The position numbers and the translations under genes were made by a program. A stretch of DNA of 64,000 bases, from the NCBI RefSeq assembly GCF_002368395.1, contig NZ_AP018254.1, forward strand, positions 3,658,001 through 3,722,000, read 5' to 3'. Below are positions 37,407 through 47,568 of the stretch, in pieces. The notes under the pieces were generated by a model. That model was not told the origin of the DNA. It made no database searches and was given only the letters and a program-made list of their open reading frames with translations. Origin of the DNA: Calothrix sp. NIES-3974 (GTDB taxonomy: Bacteria; Cyanobacteriota; Cyanobacteriia; Cyanobacteriales; Nostocaceae). The stretch's first letter is position 1; the number at the start of each line of letters is the position of its first letter.

Positions 37407-38498
37407 ATGTCGGGAAAAAATATCTTATTTCTAGTTTTATTGATTTTTGTGCCTATTTCCCTCATTGCCCATTTTGGCGAGTGGGGGGAGTTAACAGTAT
37501 TTATTACTGCGGGTTTAGCCATTTTACCCCTTGCGGGTTGGATGGGAAAAGCGACAGAGGAAATAGCTGTTGTTCTTGGTCCGTTGGTGGGTGGTTTACT
37601 GAATGCCACATTTGGGAATGCGACGGAATTAATTATCGCCTTGATTGCCCTGAGAGCGGGACTGGTGGATGTGGTCAAAGCTAGTATCACAGGTTCGATT
37701 TTGGGTAACTTATTACTGGTAATGGGTTTAGCAATGTTTCTCGGTGGACTTCGCCATAAAGAACAGAAATTTGAACCAATTGTCGCCCGTGTAAATGCGG
37801 CTTCCATGAATTTAGCGGTGATTGCCATTTTAATGCCAACGGCAATGGATGTTACATCTAGTGGTGTCAGTGAACAGACATTACAACGCCTTTCTGTGGC
37901 AGTGGCCATAGTTTTAATCATTGTCTATGCCCTGACCTTACTATTTTCCATGAAAACCCATACCTACCTGTACGATGTTGGGGTTGCCGATAGTCCCATA
38001 GTTGAAAATCCAGCCCATACACCGAATATTTGGTTGTGGGGAGGGGTATTACTTGGTTCTACTTTGTTAGTTGCTCTGGAGTCGGAACTATTGGTAGACT
38101 CCTTGGAAGCAGCCACATCCCAACTGGGTTTAACTGCATTATTTACAGGGGTAATTCTTGTACCAATTATTGGTAATGCCGCAGAACATGCAACTGCGGT
38201 GACGGTGGCAATGAAAAATAAGATGGATTTGTCCCTATCGGTGGCTGTGGGTTCTAGTATGCAAATTGCCCTATTTGTGGCTCCGGTTTTAATTTTAGCG
38301 GGATGGGCATTTGGACAACCGATGGATTTAGATTTTAATCCTTTTGAATTGGTTGCGGTTGCTGTTGCGGTGTTAATTGCCAATACCATTAGTTCTGATG
38401 GTAAATCAAATTGGCTAGAGGGTGTTTTGCTACTAGCTACCTATACTGTTTTAGGGTTAGCGTTTTATTTTCATCCGGTGATTGAAGGTATTGGCTGA
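37407..38498 (+). CDS. cax: Calcium/proton antiporter (CaCA family, CAX type)
   Basis: The 363-residue product has about 11 hydrophobic segments in two halves and both alpha-repeats: GNATELIIALIALRAGLVDV near residue 70 and GNAAEHATAVTVAMKNKMDL near residue 255, each followed by a transport helix (SITGSILGNLLLVMGLAMFL; SVAVGSSMQIALFVAPVLI). The acidic Glu in GNATE and GNAAE is the ion-coordinating residue in CAX proteins. It should export Ca2+ in exchange for protons across the plasma membrane and has been linked to salt or alkaline tolerance in other cyanobacteria. No truncation is seen. Confidence 0.92.
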   Translation: MSGKNILFLVLLIFVPISLIAHFGEWGELTVFITAGLAILPLAGWMGKATEEIAVVLGPLVGGLLNATFGNATELIIALIALRAGLVDVVKASITGSILGNLLLVMGLAMFLGGLRHKEQKFEPIVARVNAASMNLAVIAILMPTAMDVTSSGVSEQTLQRLSVAVAIVLIIVYALTLLFSMKTHTYLYDVGVADSPIVENPAHTPNIWLWGGVLLGSTLLVALESELLVDSLEAATSQLGLTALFTGVILVPIIGNAAEHATAVTVAMKNKMDLSLSVAVGSSMQIALFVAPVLILAGWAFGQPMDLDFNPFELVAVAVAVLIANTISSDGKSNWLEGVLLLATYTVLGLAFYFHPVIEGIG

Positions 38499-38581
38499 TA
38501 TCTTGCACCTTGGGAGGGTCATCATGATCCTCTTTGCTCACAATTATACTCCAATTTGCGCTTTGGGATAAATTTACTCTC

Positions 38582-38765
38582 AGAGGATGTTTTAAAAGTC
38601 GATTTTAATACTTAACCTCTCATTTTTTGGGAGTAGGCAGAAGGGAATTGGGAGAGATGCGACATGTCGCGTCTGTTTATAACTAAAAATATACCGTTTG
38701 AGCCGATTTACTCTCCTCCAGAAGTGCTTTATAAAGTATTTATTGACACTTTCCAAATATCCTCT
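38582..38765. mobile_element. MITE-like element, copy B
   Basis: About 184 bp; left end AGAGGATGTTTTAAAAGT is identical to copy A, right end (reverse complement) AGAGGATATTTGGAAAGT. An internal copy of the GACATGTC palindrome is present at about 38657-38671. It lies in the 378-bp gap between the antiporter gene and mfd (convergent). A weak hairpin GAGGGTCAT/ATGATCCTC at 38513-38531 could terminate the antiporter transcript. Confidence 0.75.
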
Positions 38766-38876
38766 CGGTAGAACCCCAAACGATTTAAAAATTTAAAAGC
38801 GTATTGAACTTTACCCAAGTCTGCTGGAGAAAGTAGCAGCATTAGGGTTTGCGGTGATTATTAATCATCCATATCA

Positions 38877-41800
38877 CTACTCCCTACTCCCCGACTCAAC
38901 TACTGCTCCTTGCATTTTTTCAAAGGCATCTATTAGGGTTTTGAGTTGTTGGTCGGCTTTGAGGACGGCTAAACCCCTGACGGTGACTTTTCCGGGGGAA
39001 TAGACAAACCGATGACGCATATTTTCTGTGAGGTTGGCTGCTAATAGGTTCCAAGCGGGTTCTTCCATTGGTGTTTCTAATACTACGTGTTGTTTGTTTT
39101 CCGGTTTAATGCGACTAAATCCGAGGGATTTGGCTAGTTGCTTGAGTTCCATCACCCGTAATAATTGCAGCGCTGGAGTAGGTAAATTCCCGTATCTGTC
39201 ACTCCATTCGGCGGCAATTAGGGCTAGTTCTTCTTTGTTTTTGGCAGCGGCTACGGCTCGATAGGCACTCATTTTCTGGTCGAGGTCGGGGATGTAATCG
39301 CTGGGTATCATGGCGGTGAGATTCAAGTCGATTTGGGTATCTTCGACTTTGGGGATTTCTTGACCACGGATTTCCCGAATTGCCTCTTCTAACATGGACA
39401 TGTACAAATCAAAACCAATCACATCCATTTGTCCCGATTGTTCTGCCCCTAATAGATTACCGACACCGCGAATTTCCATATCTCGCATTGCTAATTGATA
39501 CCCAGAACCGAGTTGGGTAAACTCTTGGATTGCCCGTAATCTTTGTCGAGCGGCATCCGTCAGTTGTCGTTGGCGGGGATAAAATAACCAGGCGTGGGCT
39601 TGAATTCCGGCTCGACCGACCCGTCCCCGTAATTGGTATAATTGGGCTAGACCGAAACGATGGGCATCTTCGATTAAAATGGTGTTAACGCGGGGAATAT
39701 CTAAACCTGATTCGATGATGGTTGTGCAAACCAAGATATCCGCTTCCCCATTACTAAAGGTCAACATGGTGGATTCTAGCTCCCCCTCATCCATTTGTCC
39801 GTGGGCGATCGCAATCCGAATTCCTGGTAGCATTTCCCGCAGTTGGGCGGTTTTTTCTTCTATTCCTTCGACCCTGGGTACTACGTAAAATACCTGTCCA
39901 CCACGGTCTAATTCTTGACGAATGGCGCTGCGTACTGTTTCTGGATGTAGGGGAGCCAAGTGGGTTTGAATCGGTCGTCGGGATGGGGGGGGAGTGGTAA
40001 TTAGACTCATTTCCCGAATCCCTGATAGGGACATGTATAGGGTGCGGGGAATGGGTGTGGCGGAAAGGGTTAGTACATCTACCTGGGTTTTTAAGGATTT
40101 AATTTTTTCCTTTTGGTTGACTCCAAATCGCTGTTCTTCGTCAATTACCAATAAGCCTAAATTTTTATACTTAACTTCTTTGCTGAGTAACTGGTGGGTT
40201 CCGATGACAATATCCAAATCCCCATTGGCTAAACGTTTGTGAATTTCCCGTCGTTCCTGGGGACTGCGAAAACGATTTAATAAACCCACATTGATGGGGT
40301 AGGGGGCAAACCTTTCCTTGATGGTGTGGTAATGTTGTTGGGTTAAAATGGTCGTTGGAGCGAGGAGTGCCACCTGTTTTCCTGCTGTTACGGCCTTGAA
40401 TATGGCGCGAATTGCGACTTCTGTTTTCCCAAAACCCACATCTCCACATACTAACCGATCCATCGGGCGATCGCTTTCCATATCCCGTTTCACGTCCTGG
40501 GTGGCTTTGAGTTGGTCGGGAGTTGCTTGGTAGGGGAAAGAATCCTCTAGTTCCTGTTGCCAAGGCATATCTGGGGGAAAGGCGAAACCCTGTTGTTGGT
40601 TGCGGGCTGCATACAAGCGTAGCAAATCCACCGCCAATTTTTTCACTGCCTTACGGACTTTATTTTTGGTGTTTTCCCATACCTTACCGGTCATTTTATG
40701 TAATTCCGGGGTTTTTTGGGTGGTTGTCCGTAACCGTGATAAGGCTCCTACCTGGTCTGCTGCTACCCGTAATAATCCATCGGCATACTGCACCACCAAA
40801 TAATCGCGGGTTTCGTGGTTAATCGTTAAACTCTCCAACTTGATAAACTTACCAATTCCATGATTGCGATGCACCACGTAATCCCCTGGACGCAACTTAT
40901 TCGGGTCAATTTGTTTGGAACTTGCTTGTCGTCGCTTGCGGACATAACTGGGGGTTGCGAGGGAATGCTGTCCATAGAATTCCCGGTCAGTAATTACCGC
41001 AATGCGATAGGTAGGTAGTATAAATCCTTCCAGTTCTGCCAAGCCGGAATACTTAACCGCCACTGGGGTATAATTACCCACCAATTTATCAATGGCCTGA
41101 AAATCATTGGGATTGGGGATAAACTGGGCTGGACAATCATGTTCCTGTAACAAAGACACCGAGCGACTGGGTTGAGCAGAAACAATCCAGACTGCAAACT
41201 TGCGATCGCGCTCTCCCCGTAAAGTTTCACTAATTTTGGCAAACTGGTGGGGAGTCACAGGTAAACGTCGGCTCGCCAGATTGACCGCAGATGTATCTTT
41301 TTCGACTCCAGATTCCACAATCTCCGACAAAAATAGGCGATCGCATTTTGCCAACTTCTGCAAACAATCCTCAAAGCTGCGGTGGATAATGGGTAACTCC
41401 ACGGGAATCGGCACTGCATCGGGATTGTCCTCCGTAATTTCCACAGCTCCGGAAGCCAAAAAATCCCACTGTTCCTGGGCATTTTCCCACCAGCGATCGC
41501 CGTGAGCATGGCACTGTTCTGGCTCATCCAGGGCAATAATTGTATCCTGTGGTAAATAATCTAGTAAGCTTGCGGGTTGGTCATAGGCTATACCTAAAAA
41601 GCGCCGACTACCTTCTAAGGGGGTGGAGGAATCTAGGGGAGAGGGGAGTAGGGGGGAAAGGGATGATAGGTCTGGCTTTTTTGCTAAGGCTGCACTAATA
41701 ATCGAGCCAAAACTTGTGGGAGTCAAAACAACTTGCTCCACCTTATCCAAAGCTGACCGTTGGGTTGCGGGGTCAAACTCGCGAATTTTCTCAATTTCGT

Positions 41801-42407
41801 CCCCAAACCACTCTAAACGAAACGGCAACTCCGCCGAAACGGGGAACACATCCACAATATCCCCCCGACGACTCCACTGTCCCTCACTTTCCACTAAAGC
41901 CACCCGTTCGTAACCTAACCGAGCTAGCTGTTCCCCAAACTGATCCAAATCCCACTCCATCCCCCGCACAATCGGCAAACAAAAGGACTTAAAATCCGCT
42001 TGGGGTGGTAAATGGGGTTGGAGCGCTCCCACTGTCGTCACAATCACCGCAGGTTCCCGATGGTCTGCGGTTAAAACCAAATCCGCCAAAACCTGCATTT
42101 GTCCCCAAACCATCTCCATCTCTGGGTCAAAGGGTTCGTAGGGAGAAGCCTCATTGGTGGGGTAAAAATAAACACGCTGCCAACCAATCGCTTCCAATTG
42201 TGCCGTCCACCGTCCTGCCTCTTCCAAGGTTGCACAAATTACCAGTAAGTTCTGCCCAGCCGTTTGTGCTAAAGCCGAAGCCACCAAACCTTTTGGTAAA
42301 CGGGAGATACCGTTGAGAGTTAAAGAATGTTGCTTTTTTAACTTATTTAAGAGTTCGGTTGTCAGGGGTGAACGTCCCAAAACACGCACAATTGATGCGA
42401 GAGCCAT
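38877..42407 (-). CDS. mfd: Mfd, transcription-repair coupling factor
   Basis: The start was set at [20 protein letters not shown] (ATG ending 42407), 1176 residues, in range for Mfd. The UvrB-like N-terminal region, the RNA polymerase-interacting domain ([16 protein letters not shown] near residue 520) and the helicase core are visible: [17 protein letters not shown] (Walker A), DEEQRFGV (DEEQ box), [13 protein letters not shown], then [14 protein letters not shown] and [10 protein letters not shown] short C-terminal TRCF domain follows. Mfd removes RNA polymerase stalled at DNA lesions and recruits UvrA. All motifs are intact. Confidence 0.97.
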   Translation of the reverse strand: MALASIVRVLGRSPLTTELLNKLKKQHSLTLNGISRLPKGLVASALAQTAGQNLLVICATLEEAGRWTAQLEAIGWQRVYFYPTNEASPYEPFDPEMEMVWGQMQVLADLVLTADHREPAVIVTTVGALQPHLPPQADFKSFCLPIVRGMEWDLDQFGEQLARLGYERVALVESEGQWSRRGDIVDVFPVSAELPFRLEWFGDEIEKIREFDPATQRSALDKVEQVVLTPTSFGSIISAALAKKPDLSSLSPLLPSPLDSSTPLEGSRRFLGIAYDQPASLLDYLPQDTIIALDEPEQCHAHGDRWWENAQEQWDFLASGAVEITEDNPDAVPIPVELPIIHRSFEDCLQKLAKCDRLFLSEIVESGVEKDTSAVNLASRRLPVTPHQFAKISETLRGERDRKFAVWIVSAQPSRSVSLLQEHDCPAQFIPNPNDFQAIDKLVGNYTPVAVKYSGLAELEGFILPTYRIAVITDREFYGQHSLATPSYVRKRRQASSKQIDPNKLRPGDYVVHRNHGIGKFIKLESLTINHETRDYLVVQYADGLLRVAADQVGALSRLRTTTQKTPELHKMTGKVWENTKNKVRKAVKKLAVDLLRLYAARNQQQGFAFPPDMPWQQELEDSFPYQATPDQLKATQDVKRDMESDRPMDRLVCGDVGFGKTEVAIRAIFKAVTAGKQVALLAPTTILTQQHYHTIKERFAPYPINVGLLNRFRSPQERREIHKRLANGDLDIVIGTHQLLSKEVKYKNLGLLVIDEEQRFGVNQKEKIKSLKTQVDVLTLSATPIPRTLYMSLSGIREMSLITTPPPSRRPIQTHLAPLHPETVRSAIRQELDRGGQVFYVVPRVEGIEEKTAQLREMLPGIRIAIAHGQMDEGELESTMLTFSNGEADILVCTTIIESGLDIPRVNTILIEDAHRFGLAQLYQLRGRVGRAGIQAHAWLFYPRQRQLTDAARQRLRAIQEFTQLGSGYQLAMRDMEIRGVGNLLGAEQSGQMDVIGFDLYMSMLEEAIREIRGQEIPKVEDTQIDLNLTAMIPSDYIPDLDQKMSAYRAVAAAKNKEELALIAAEWSDRYGNLPTPALQLLRVMELKQLAKSLGFSRIKPENKQHVVLETPMEEPAWNLLAANLTENMRHRFVYSPGKVTVRGLAVLKADQQLKTLIDAFEKMQGAVVESGSRE

Positions 42408-42772
42408 AGCTGATAATCGAAAGTATGATGGAGTTGAAAGGTAATTGTTTTCCCATTGTTGTGGAAATACCTCAACTATTTTAGAACTTCTAGGCAATTT
42501 CCTGCTGAGGGTCGGGGTAGTTTAGTTGATGGTGGGTAGGGAATTAGGGGATGTGGGGGGAGAGTATCAGTTTGTATTCTGTCTCCTCAATGTTGCTGGA
42601 ATGATTTTGCCCCTTTTCAGGTAGAATACCTCTACATGCAATTACAGTAATCCAAGATATCTTGCTGGGTGTGTTCATTCCTGTTTCTAGCGCCTAGCAA
42701 ATTTCGATACCATGAATTTAAACCACTAAACCTTGAGCAAACAGTGCCGATGGGTTCGGCTACATACAGCGA
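42408..42772. other. mfd-CNNM divergent spacer
   Basis: A 365-bp region between divergent genes that should hold both promoters. No palindrome of the dispersed families and no gene were noticed, and no promoter element could be fixed. Confidence 0.4.
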
Positions 42773-44113
42773 ATGTCCCCAACTTCTGAGATATTGGTAA
42801 TTCTCCTCCTAATTTTTGGCAACGGACTGTTTGTGATGTCCGAATTAGCAGTTGTTTCGGCTCGTAAAGTTCGTCTCCAGCAACTCGCAAATCAGGGTGA
42901 TACAAAGGCACGTATAGCCTTAGATTTGGCATCCTCTCCCAATCAGTTTCTGGGTACTGTTCAGATTGGGATTACTTTACTAACTATTTTATCCGGTGCA
43001 TTTGGAGAAGAAGCGATCGCCAAGCGTATTGCTCCTTTGTTGGGGGTAAGTATAATTGAGCGTCCTCCTGTAGTTTCTTGGCAAGAACAAATTGCTAGGG
43101 GATTGGCGGTTGTGGTCATTACCTACTTGACTTTGATTTTGGGTGAATTGGTTCCTAAGCGTTTGGCGTTAAGTTATCCAGAAGCGATCGCAACGATTAT
43201 TGGTATTCCCATGCAAGTTCTTTCTCGGTTGGGTTCGCCAATTGTATTTATTTTAAGTGCATCAACGGAGACGATTTTACAGGTTTTGGGTATCCAACCT
43301 TCTTCGGAACCAATGGTGACGGAGGAAGAAATTAAGGTATTAATTGAGCAAGGAACGGAGGAGGGAACTTTTGAAGAAGCGGAACAGGATATGGTGGAGC
43401 GGGTATTTCGCTTGGGAGATAGACCCGTCAGCGCTTTGATGACTCCCCGTCCCGATATTGTGTGGTTAGACTTGGAAGATACGGCACAGGAAAATCAGCA
43501 AAAGTTAGTTAATAGTAGATATTCCCGTTACCCTGTTTGTCAAGGTGGTTTAGATAATGTGTTGGGTATTATCCCGGTAACGGATTTACTCACCCGCTGT
43601 TTGTGTGGGGAGCGCATGGATTTAACTGTCGGTTTACATCAACCGGTGTTCGTTCCCGAAAGTACCCGTGGGTTGAAGGTGCTGGAATTGTTTAAGCAAA
43701 CTGCTACCCACATTGCTTTGGTTGTGGATGAATATGGGGTAATTCAAGGACTGGTTACTCTCAATGATGTTCTAATTGAAATTGTTGGTGATGTTCCCAT
43801 GATTGATAATCAGGGAGAACCGCAAATAGTCCAACGGGAAGATGGTTCCTGGTTAGTAGATGGAATGCTGTCGGTGGATGATTTCTTTGAATTCTTCCAT
43901 ATTGATATGTACGATAGTAAGGAACGTGATCGCGCTAATTATCAAACCGTCGGTGGTTTTGTGATTAATCACCTGGGGAAAATTCCCACTGCTGCCGATT
44001 ATTTTGAATGGCGAGGAATGCGTTTAGAAGTGATGGATATGGATGGTAATCGTGTTGACAAGGTGTTGGTAGTACCGATACCCTCTGTTGATCCGGAAAA
44101 TCCCCCGAAGTAG
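42773..44113 (+). CDS. CNNM/CorC-HlyC family membrane protein with CBS domains
   Basis: The 446-residue product has an N-terminal DUF21 (CNNM) domain of about four membrane helices ([40 protein letters not shown]), two CBS domains (~residues 210-340, starting [18 protein letters not shown] and ending [16 protein letters not shown]) and a C-terminal CorC_HlyC domain ([20 protein letters not shown] ... [16 protein letters not shown]). The [10 protein letters not shown] motif is typical of this family. Some members export Mg2+ or Co2+; the old name hemolysin is misleading. It is followed after 44 bp by aroB. Confidence 0.9.
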   Translation: MSPTSEILVILLLIFGNGLFVMSELAVVSARKVRLQQLANQGDTKARIALDLASSPNQFLGTVQIGITLLTILSGAFGEEAIAKRIAPLLGVSIIERPPVVSWQEQIARGLAVVVITYLTLILGELVPKRLALSYPEAIATIIGIPMQVLSRLGSPIVFILSASTETILQVLGIQPSSEPMVTEEEIKVLIEQGTEEGTFEEAEQDMVERVFRLGDRPVSALMTPRPDIVWLDLEDTAQENQQKLVNSRYSRYPVCQGGLDNVLGIIPVTDLLTRCLCGERMDLTVGLHQPVFVPESTRGLKVLELFKQTATHIALVVDEYGVIQGLVTLNDVLIEIVGDVPMIDNQGEPQIVQREDGSWLVDGMLSVDDFFEFFHIDMYDSKERDRANYQTVGGFVINHLGKIPTAADYFEWRGMRLEVMDMDGNRVDKVLVVPIPSVDPENPPK

Positions 44114-44157
44114 GTGGGTGGGAAAAATTATTTTTTGTGGTCAGGGAGTTTGGTGGG

Positions 44158-45291
44158 ATGGGAATGGATATGGGTTCGATGATTCAGGTGAAGTTACCGC
44201 AAAAATCCTATGAAATTGTTATTCAACCGGGTGGTCTGGATTCCCTGGGTGCAAGGATGCAAGGGTTAGATTTAGGGAAGAAGGTATTAATTGTATCTAA
44301 TCCGACGGTGTTTCCCTTGTATGGCGATCGCGCGATCGCGGCTTTAGAAAATGCTGGTTATCAGGTTTGTACTTGTATTCTTCCCGATGGGGAGGGTTAC
44401 AAAAATCTGGAGTCGATTCAAAAAATCTATGATGTGGCGATCGCCCAGCGTTTGGAACGCAGTTCGACCCTGGTTGCTCTCGGTGGTGGTGTTATTGGGG
44501 ATATGACTGGTTTTGCAGCTGCAACTTGGCTGCGGGGGATTAATTTTGTCCAAGTACCAACAACTTTGTTGGCAATGGTGGATGCGTCCATTGGCGGAAA
44601 AACGGGGGTAAACCATCCTCTGGGGAAAAATTTGATTGGTGCTTTTTATCAGCCGCGGTTGGTTTTAATTGATTCCGAGGTGTTGAATTCTTTACCTGTG
44701 CGGGAGTTTCGTGCAGGGATGGCGGAGGTGATTAAGTACGGGGTAATTTGGGATGGGGAGTTATTTGCCATGATGGAAACCCAACCCCATTTAGATCAAA
44801 TGCAGTATGTAAATACACCTGTTGCTTCTGGGGAAACTTTGATTAATGAAATCTTGATCCGTTCCTGTCAAGCGAAAGCGGATGTGGTCGGGAAGGACGA
44901 AAAAGAAGCCGGATTACGAGCTATCCTCAATTATGGACATACCATTGCCCATGCGGTGGAAAGTTTGACCGGATACACCCGTGTCAATCATGGGGAAGCG
45001 GTGGGTATGGGGATGGTTGCAGCTGGAAATATTGCCGCAAGTTTGGGGATGTGGAGTGAGGGGGAAAGCCAACGTCAAAATGCACTCATCCAGAAAACTG
45101 GTTTACCAACTCAGTTACCCCAGGATGTAGATATTGATGCAGTCATTGATACCCTGCAATTAGATAAAAAGGTGAAAAGTGGCAAAGTGAGGTTTATTTT
45201 ACCGACCCAAATCGGAGTAGTCACAATTACCGATGCGGTTCCCACTACTACAATTCGTCAGGTGTTAGAGTCAATGCAGTTAAAGGGGTGA
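44158..45291 (+). CDS. aroB: 3-dehydroquinate synthase
   Basis: AroB cyclises DAHP to 3-dehydroquinate, the second step of the shikimate pathway. The product has the NAD-binding [21 protein letters not shown], the [20 protein letters not shown] segment and the metal/substrate residues in [13 protein letters not shown] and [10 protein letters not shown]. Three in-frame starts are possible: GTG 44137, ATG 44158 with AGGGAG upstream, and ATG 44179, which begins [13 protein letters not shown] like most relatives. 44158 was chosen for its ribosome site. It could be co-transcribed with the CNNM gene. Confidence 0.96.
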   Translation: MGMDMGSMIQVKLPQKSYEIVIQPGGLDSLGARMQGLDLGKKVLIVSNPTVFPLYGDRAIAALENAGYQVCTCILPDGEGYKNLESIQKIYDVAIAQRLERSSTLVALGGGVIGDMTGFAAATWLRGINFVQVPTTLLAMVDASIGGKTGVNHPLGKNLIGAFYQPRLVLIDSEVLNSLPVREFRAGMAEVIKYGVIWDGELFAMMETQPHLDQMQYVNTPVASGETLINEILIRSCQAKADVVGKDEKEAGLRAILNYGHTIAHAVESLTGYTRVNHGEAVGMGMVAAGNIAASLGMWSEGESQRQNALIQKTGLPTQLPQDVDIDAVIDTLQLDKKVKSGKVRFILPTQIGVVTITDAVPTTTIRQVLESMQLKG

Positions 45292-45473
45292 CAATCTAGC
45301 TTCAAAGGTTTGCGCAGCAAGGATTATAGAATAGCTTTCGCCCTAAGTATAAAACTAAATTCAGAGCCAAGTTTAACGGAAAAATAAGGCTTTTGCCCGC
45401 AGCTTATTAATGATATTAGTAATAGAATCAATAAAGCCGGAAAATGAAGTTTATCTTTCTATGGTAGATAGGC

Positions 45474-45621
45474 TTAGAGGATGTTTGAAAAGTACCTGCT
45501 TAAGGTTTAAGTGATACTCAGGGATACAAATCGCAAATCTGAAAACCCTATTCTCTCGTAACAGTTTTTCAGTTGGTGAGTCGTGAAAGATACGCTGTAG
45601 AGCTTTTAAAACAACCTCTAA
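45474..45621. mobile_element. MITE-like element, copy C
   Basis: About 148 bp bounded by TTAGAGGATGTTTGAAAAG on the left and, as reverse complement, TTAGAGGTTGTTTTAAAAG on the right: 17 of 19 bases match. The ends belong to the same family as copies A and B, but the interior differs, so it is a separate subfamily. It sits in the 419-bp aroB-Uma2 spacer. Confidence 0.75.
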
Positions 45622-45710
45622 AATGAATATTAAATACAAATCCTCAACGGATTGCGATATCAGATTTCAGTTCGTAGATAATATGTGATTCACGCTGGTA
45701 AAAAAATATC

Positions 45711-46304
45711 ATGGAAGCCCTCACATTAAATATACCTCCAGCCGTAGGCTTGACCGATGAGCAATTTTATCAACTCTGCATCGCTAATGAACCTTGGCAA
45801 TTGGAACTCACCCAAACCGGAGAATTGATTATTATGCCTCCAACAGGTGGAGAAAGTGGAATCAGGAACTCTGATATTATTATCGAACTTGGTTTGTGGA
45901 ACCGTAAAACTAAATTAGGTAAAGTTTTTGACTCTTCCACTGAGTTTAAATTACCCAATGGAGCCTATCGTTGTCCCAATGCTGCTTGGGTCAAGTTAGA
46001 ACGCTGGGAAGCTTTAACACAAGAGCAAAAAAGACGTTTCCCCCCTATTTGTCCTGATTTTGTCGTTGAACTGCGTTCCGAAACCGATAATTTAGACAAA
46101 TTACGTGGTAAGATGCGGGAATATCAAGAAAACGGTGCGCGTTTAGGTTGGTTAATTGATCCCCAAACTCCACTGGTAGAAATTTATCGACCTGGACAAA
46201 ATGTAGAAGTTCTGCATTTCCCCTTGGAACATCCACCTCAGCTTGATGGCGAATCTGTTTTACCGGGGTTTATTTTAGATATGGCGATTATTTTAAATCC
46301 ATAG
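45711..46304 (+). CDS. Uma2 family (DUF820) putative endonuclease
   Basis: The 197-residue product follows the Uma2 pattern abundant in filamentous cyanobacteria: LELTQTGELIIMPPTGGESG, then a PD-(D/E)XK-like core with CPDFVVELRSETDNLDKLRGKM and REYQENGARLGWLIDPQ. The DF-ExxS spacing of the nuclease-like core is present, though activity in this family is rarely tested. It is a single gene near a MITE. A palindrome of the GACGCGATATATCGCGTC type follows immediately (46306-46344, one and a half copies) and separates it from the convergent WD40 gene. Confidence 0.88.
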   Translation: MEALTLNIPPAVGLTDEQFYQLCIANEPWQLELTQTGELIIMPPTGGESGIRNSDIIIELGLWNRKTKLGKVFDSSTEFKLPNGAYRCPNAAWVKLERWEALTQEQKRRFPPICPDFVVELRSETDNLDKLRGKMREYQENGARLGWLIDPQTPLVEIYRPGQNVEVLHFPLEHPPQLDGESVLPGFILDMAIILNP

Positions 46305-46341
46305 AGACGCGATATATCGCGTCTTGCTATATATCGCGTCT

Positions 46342-47400
46342 CTAGTGCGTTTCTAGAATTTCCCAGAGATAAACAGCCTTGTCAAAACCACCACTCGCCA
46401 AATACTTCCCATTCGGACTAAAAGCGATCGCACTTACCCAATCTTGGTGTTCATAAAGATTGGCTAGTAATTCCCCGGTCTGTAGATTCCACAGTTTAAT
46501 TCCATCTCGTCCCGCACTCGCTAACATCTCACCACCAGGATGAATCGCGATCGCATTTACCGAGTTGTCATGGTCGCTCAAGGTTCGCAGTAACTTACCC
46601 GTTGTCAAATCCCAAATTTTGATATTGCGATCGCGACTGGTGGTGACGAGTTGGTCTCCCTTGGGTGTAAATGCAACTCCTGTCACTGTTTGGGTGTGTG
46701 CAGATAAGCGCCACAGTTCCTTCCCTGCACCAATATTCCATAGCTTGACTACCCCATTGCGATCGCCTGTAGCTGCCAATTTACCATCGGGACTGAGGGT
46801 GACAGCATGGAGGTAATTGTCAAATTGCACCAAAGCACCCAAAGACCTCTGTTGAACTAAATCCCAAGCTCGCACCCCATCGGTAGCTGCACTCACCAGC
46901 ATTTTACTATCTGCCGTCACCGCCAATGCTAAAATCACACCGGTATGGGCAATAAAAGTCCTGGTAAAACGATTAGTCCGTAAATTCCACAGATTTAAAG
47001 TTGTATCACTACTTCCACTAGCCAAGGTCTGACCATTAGGGGAAACCAACACCGCGTGAACCGTACCTCTGTGGGCGCGATTAATTATACCTCTGGCTTT
47101 CCCCTTGTTCACGTCCCACAGACGAATCGTTGCATCATTTTCTCCACCCCCACTCACCACGGTTTTACTATCGGGACTAAAGGCTAAAGATTTTACCGTT
47201 CCCCCATGTCCCTTCATCTTGTAGAGTAATTTCGGTTCGCGGGTTCTGGTCGCAGGTGCAGGGGTTAGATTTGAGAGCAACTGGGAATTAGCAGGACTTG
47301 CGACCATAAACACCCCAGCGACCAATACCAACCAGATAGTTATCGCCGCAAATATTTGAGTGGGATAACTGAATAAAATCAGCTTCTGGTTATTTCTCAC
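46342..47400 (-). CDS. WD40 repeat protein, probably exported or membrane-anchored
   Basis: The start was set at the GTG ending at 47400, which follows GAGGAAGG at ideal spacing. A longer frame to 47550 exists but runs through a dispersed GACGCGATATGTCGCGTC palindrome and is unlikely to be translated. The 352-residue product has an N-terminal hydrophobic segment ending in an Ala-x-Ser-like site (VLVAGVFMVASPANSQ), so it is probably secreted or anchored. Seven WD40 repeats (each ending LWDV, LWNL, IKIWDL and so on) make one propeller. The binding partner is unknown. It ends close to the convergent Uma2 gene, and pheT lies upstream on the same strand. Confidence 0.85.
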   Translation of the reverse strand: MRNNQKLILFSYPTQIFAAITIWLVLVAGVFMVASPANSQLLSNLTPAPATRTREPKLLYKMKGHGGTVKSLAFSPDSKTVVSGGGENDATIRLWDVNKGKARGIINRAHRGTVHAVLVSPNGQTLASGSSDTTLNLWNLRTNRFTRTFIAHTGVILALAVTADSKMLVSAATDGVRAWDLVQQRSLGALVQFDNYLHAVTLSPDGKLAATGDRNGVVKLWNIGAGKELWRLSAHTQTVTGVAFTPKGDQLVTTSRDRNIKIWDLTTGKLLRTLSDHDNSVNAIAIHPGGEMLASAGRDGIKLWNLQTGELLANLYEHQDWVSAIAFSPNGKYLASGGFDKAVYLWEILETH

Positions 47401-47568
47401 CTCTACCTTCCTCACTCTATCCTCCCGTATATCACCAAACCTTGCGTTTTTATATTTCCCAGGAAAAGGGGATAACGAACGCTTAGAAGAAAAATTGGGA
47501 GTAGGGGGAATTGGGGAATTAGAGACGCGATATGTCGCGTCTCTATTCACCCTATTCTCTGTTTTCCA

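Noticed and set aside
47401-47550. 50-residue N-terminal extension of the WD40 protein
   Set aside because: The extension is translated palindrome and lies before a GTG with an excellent ribosome site and the hydrophobic signal-like segment.
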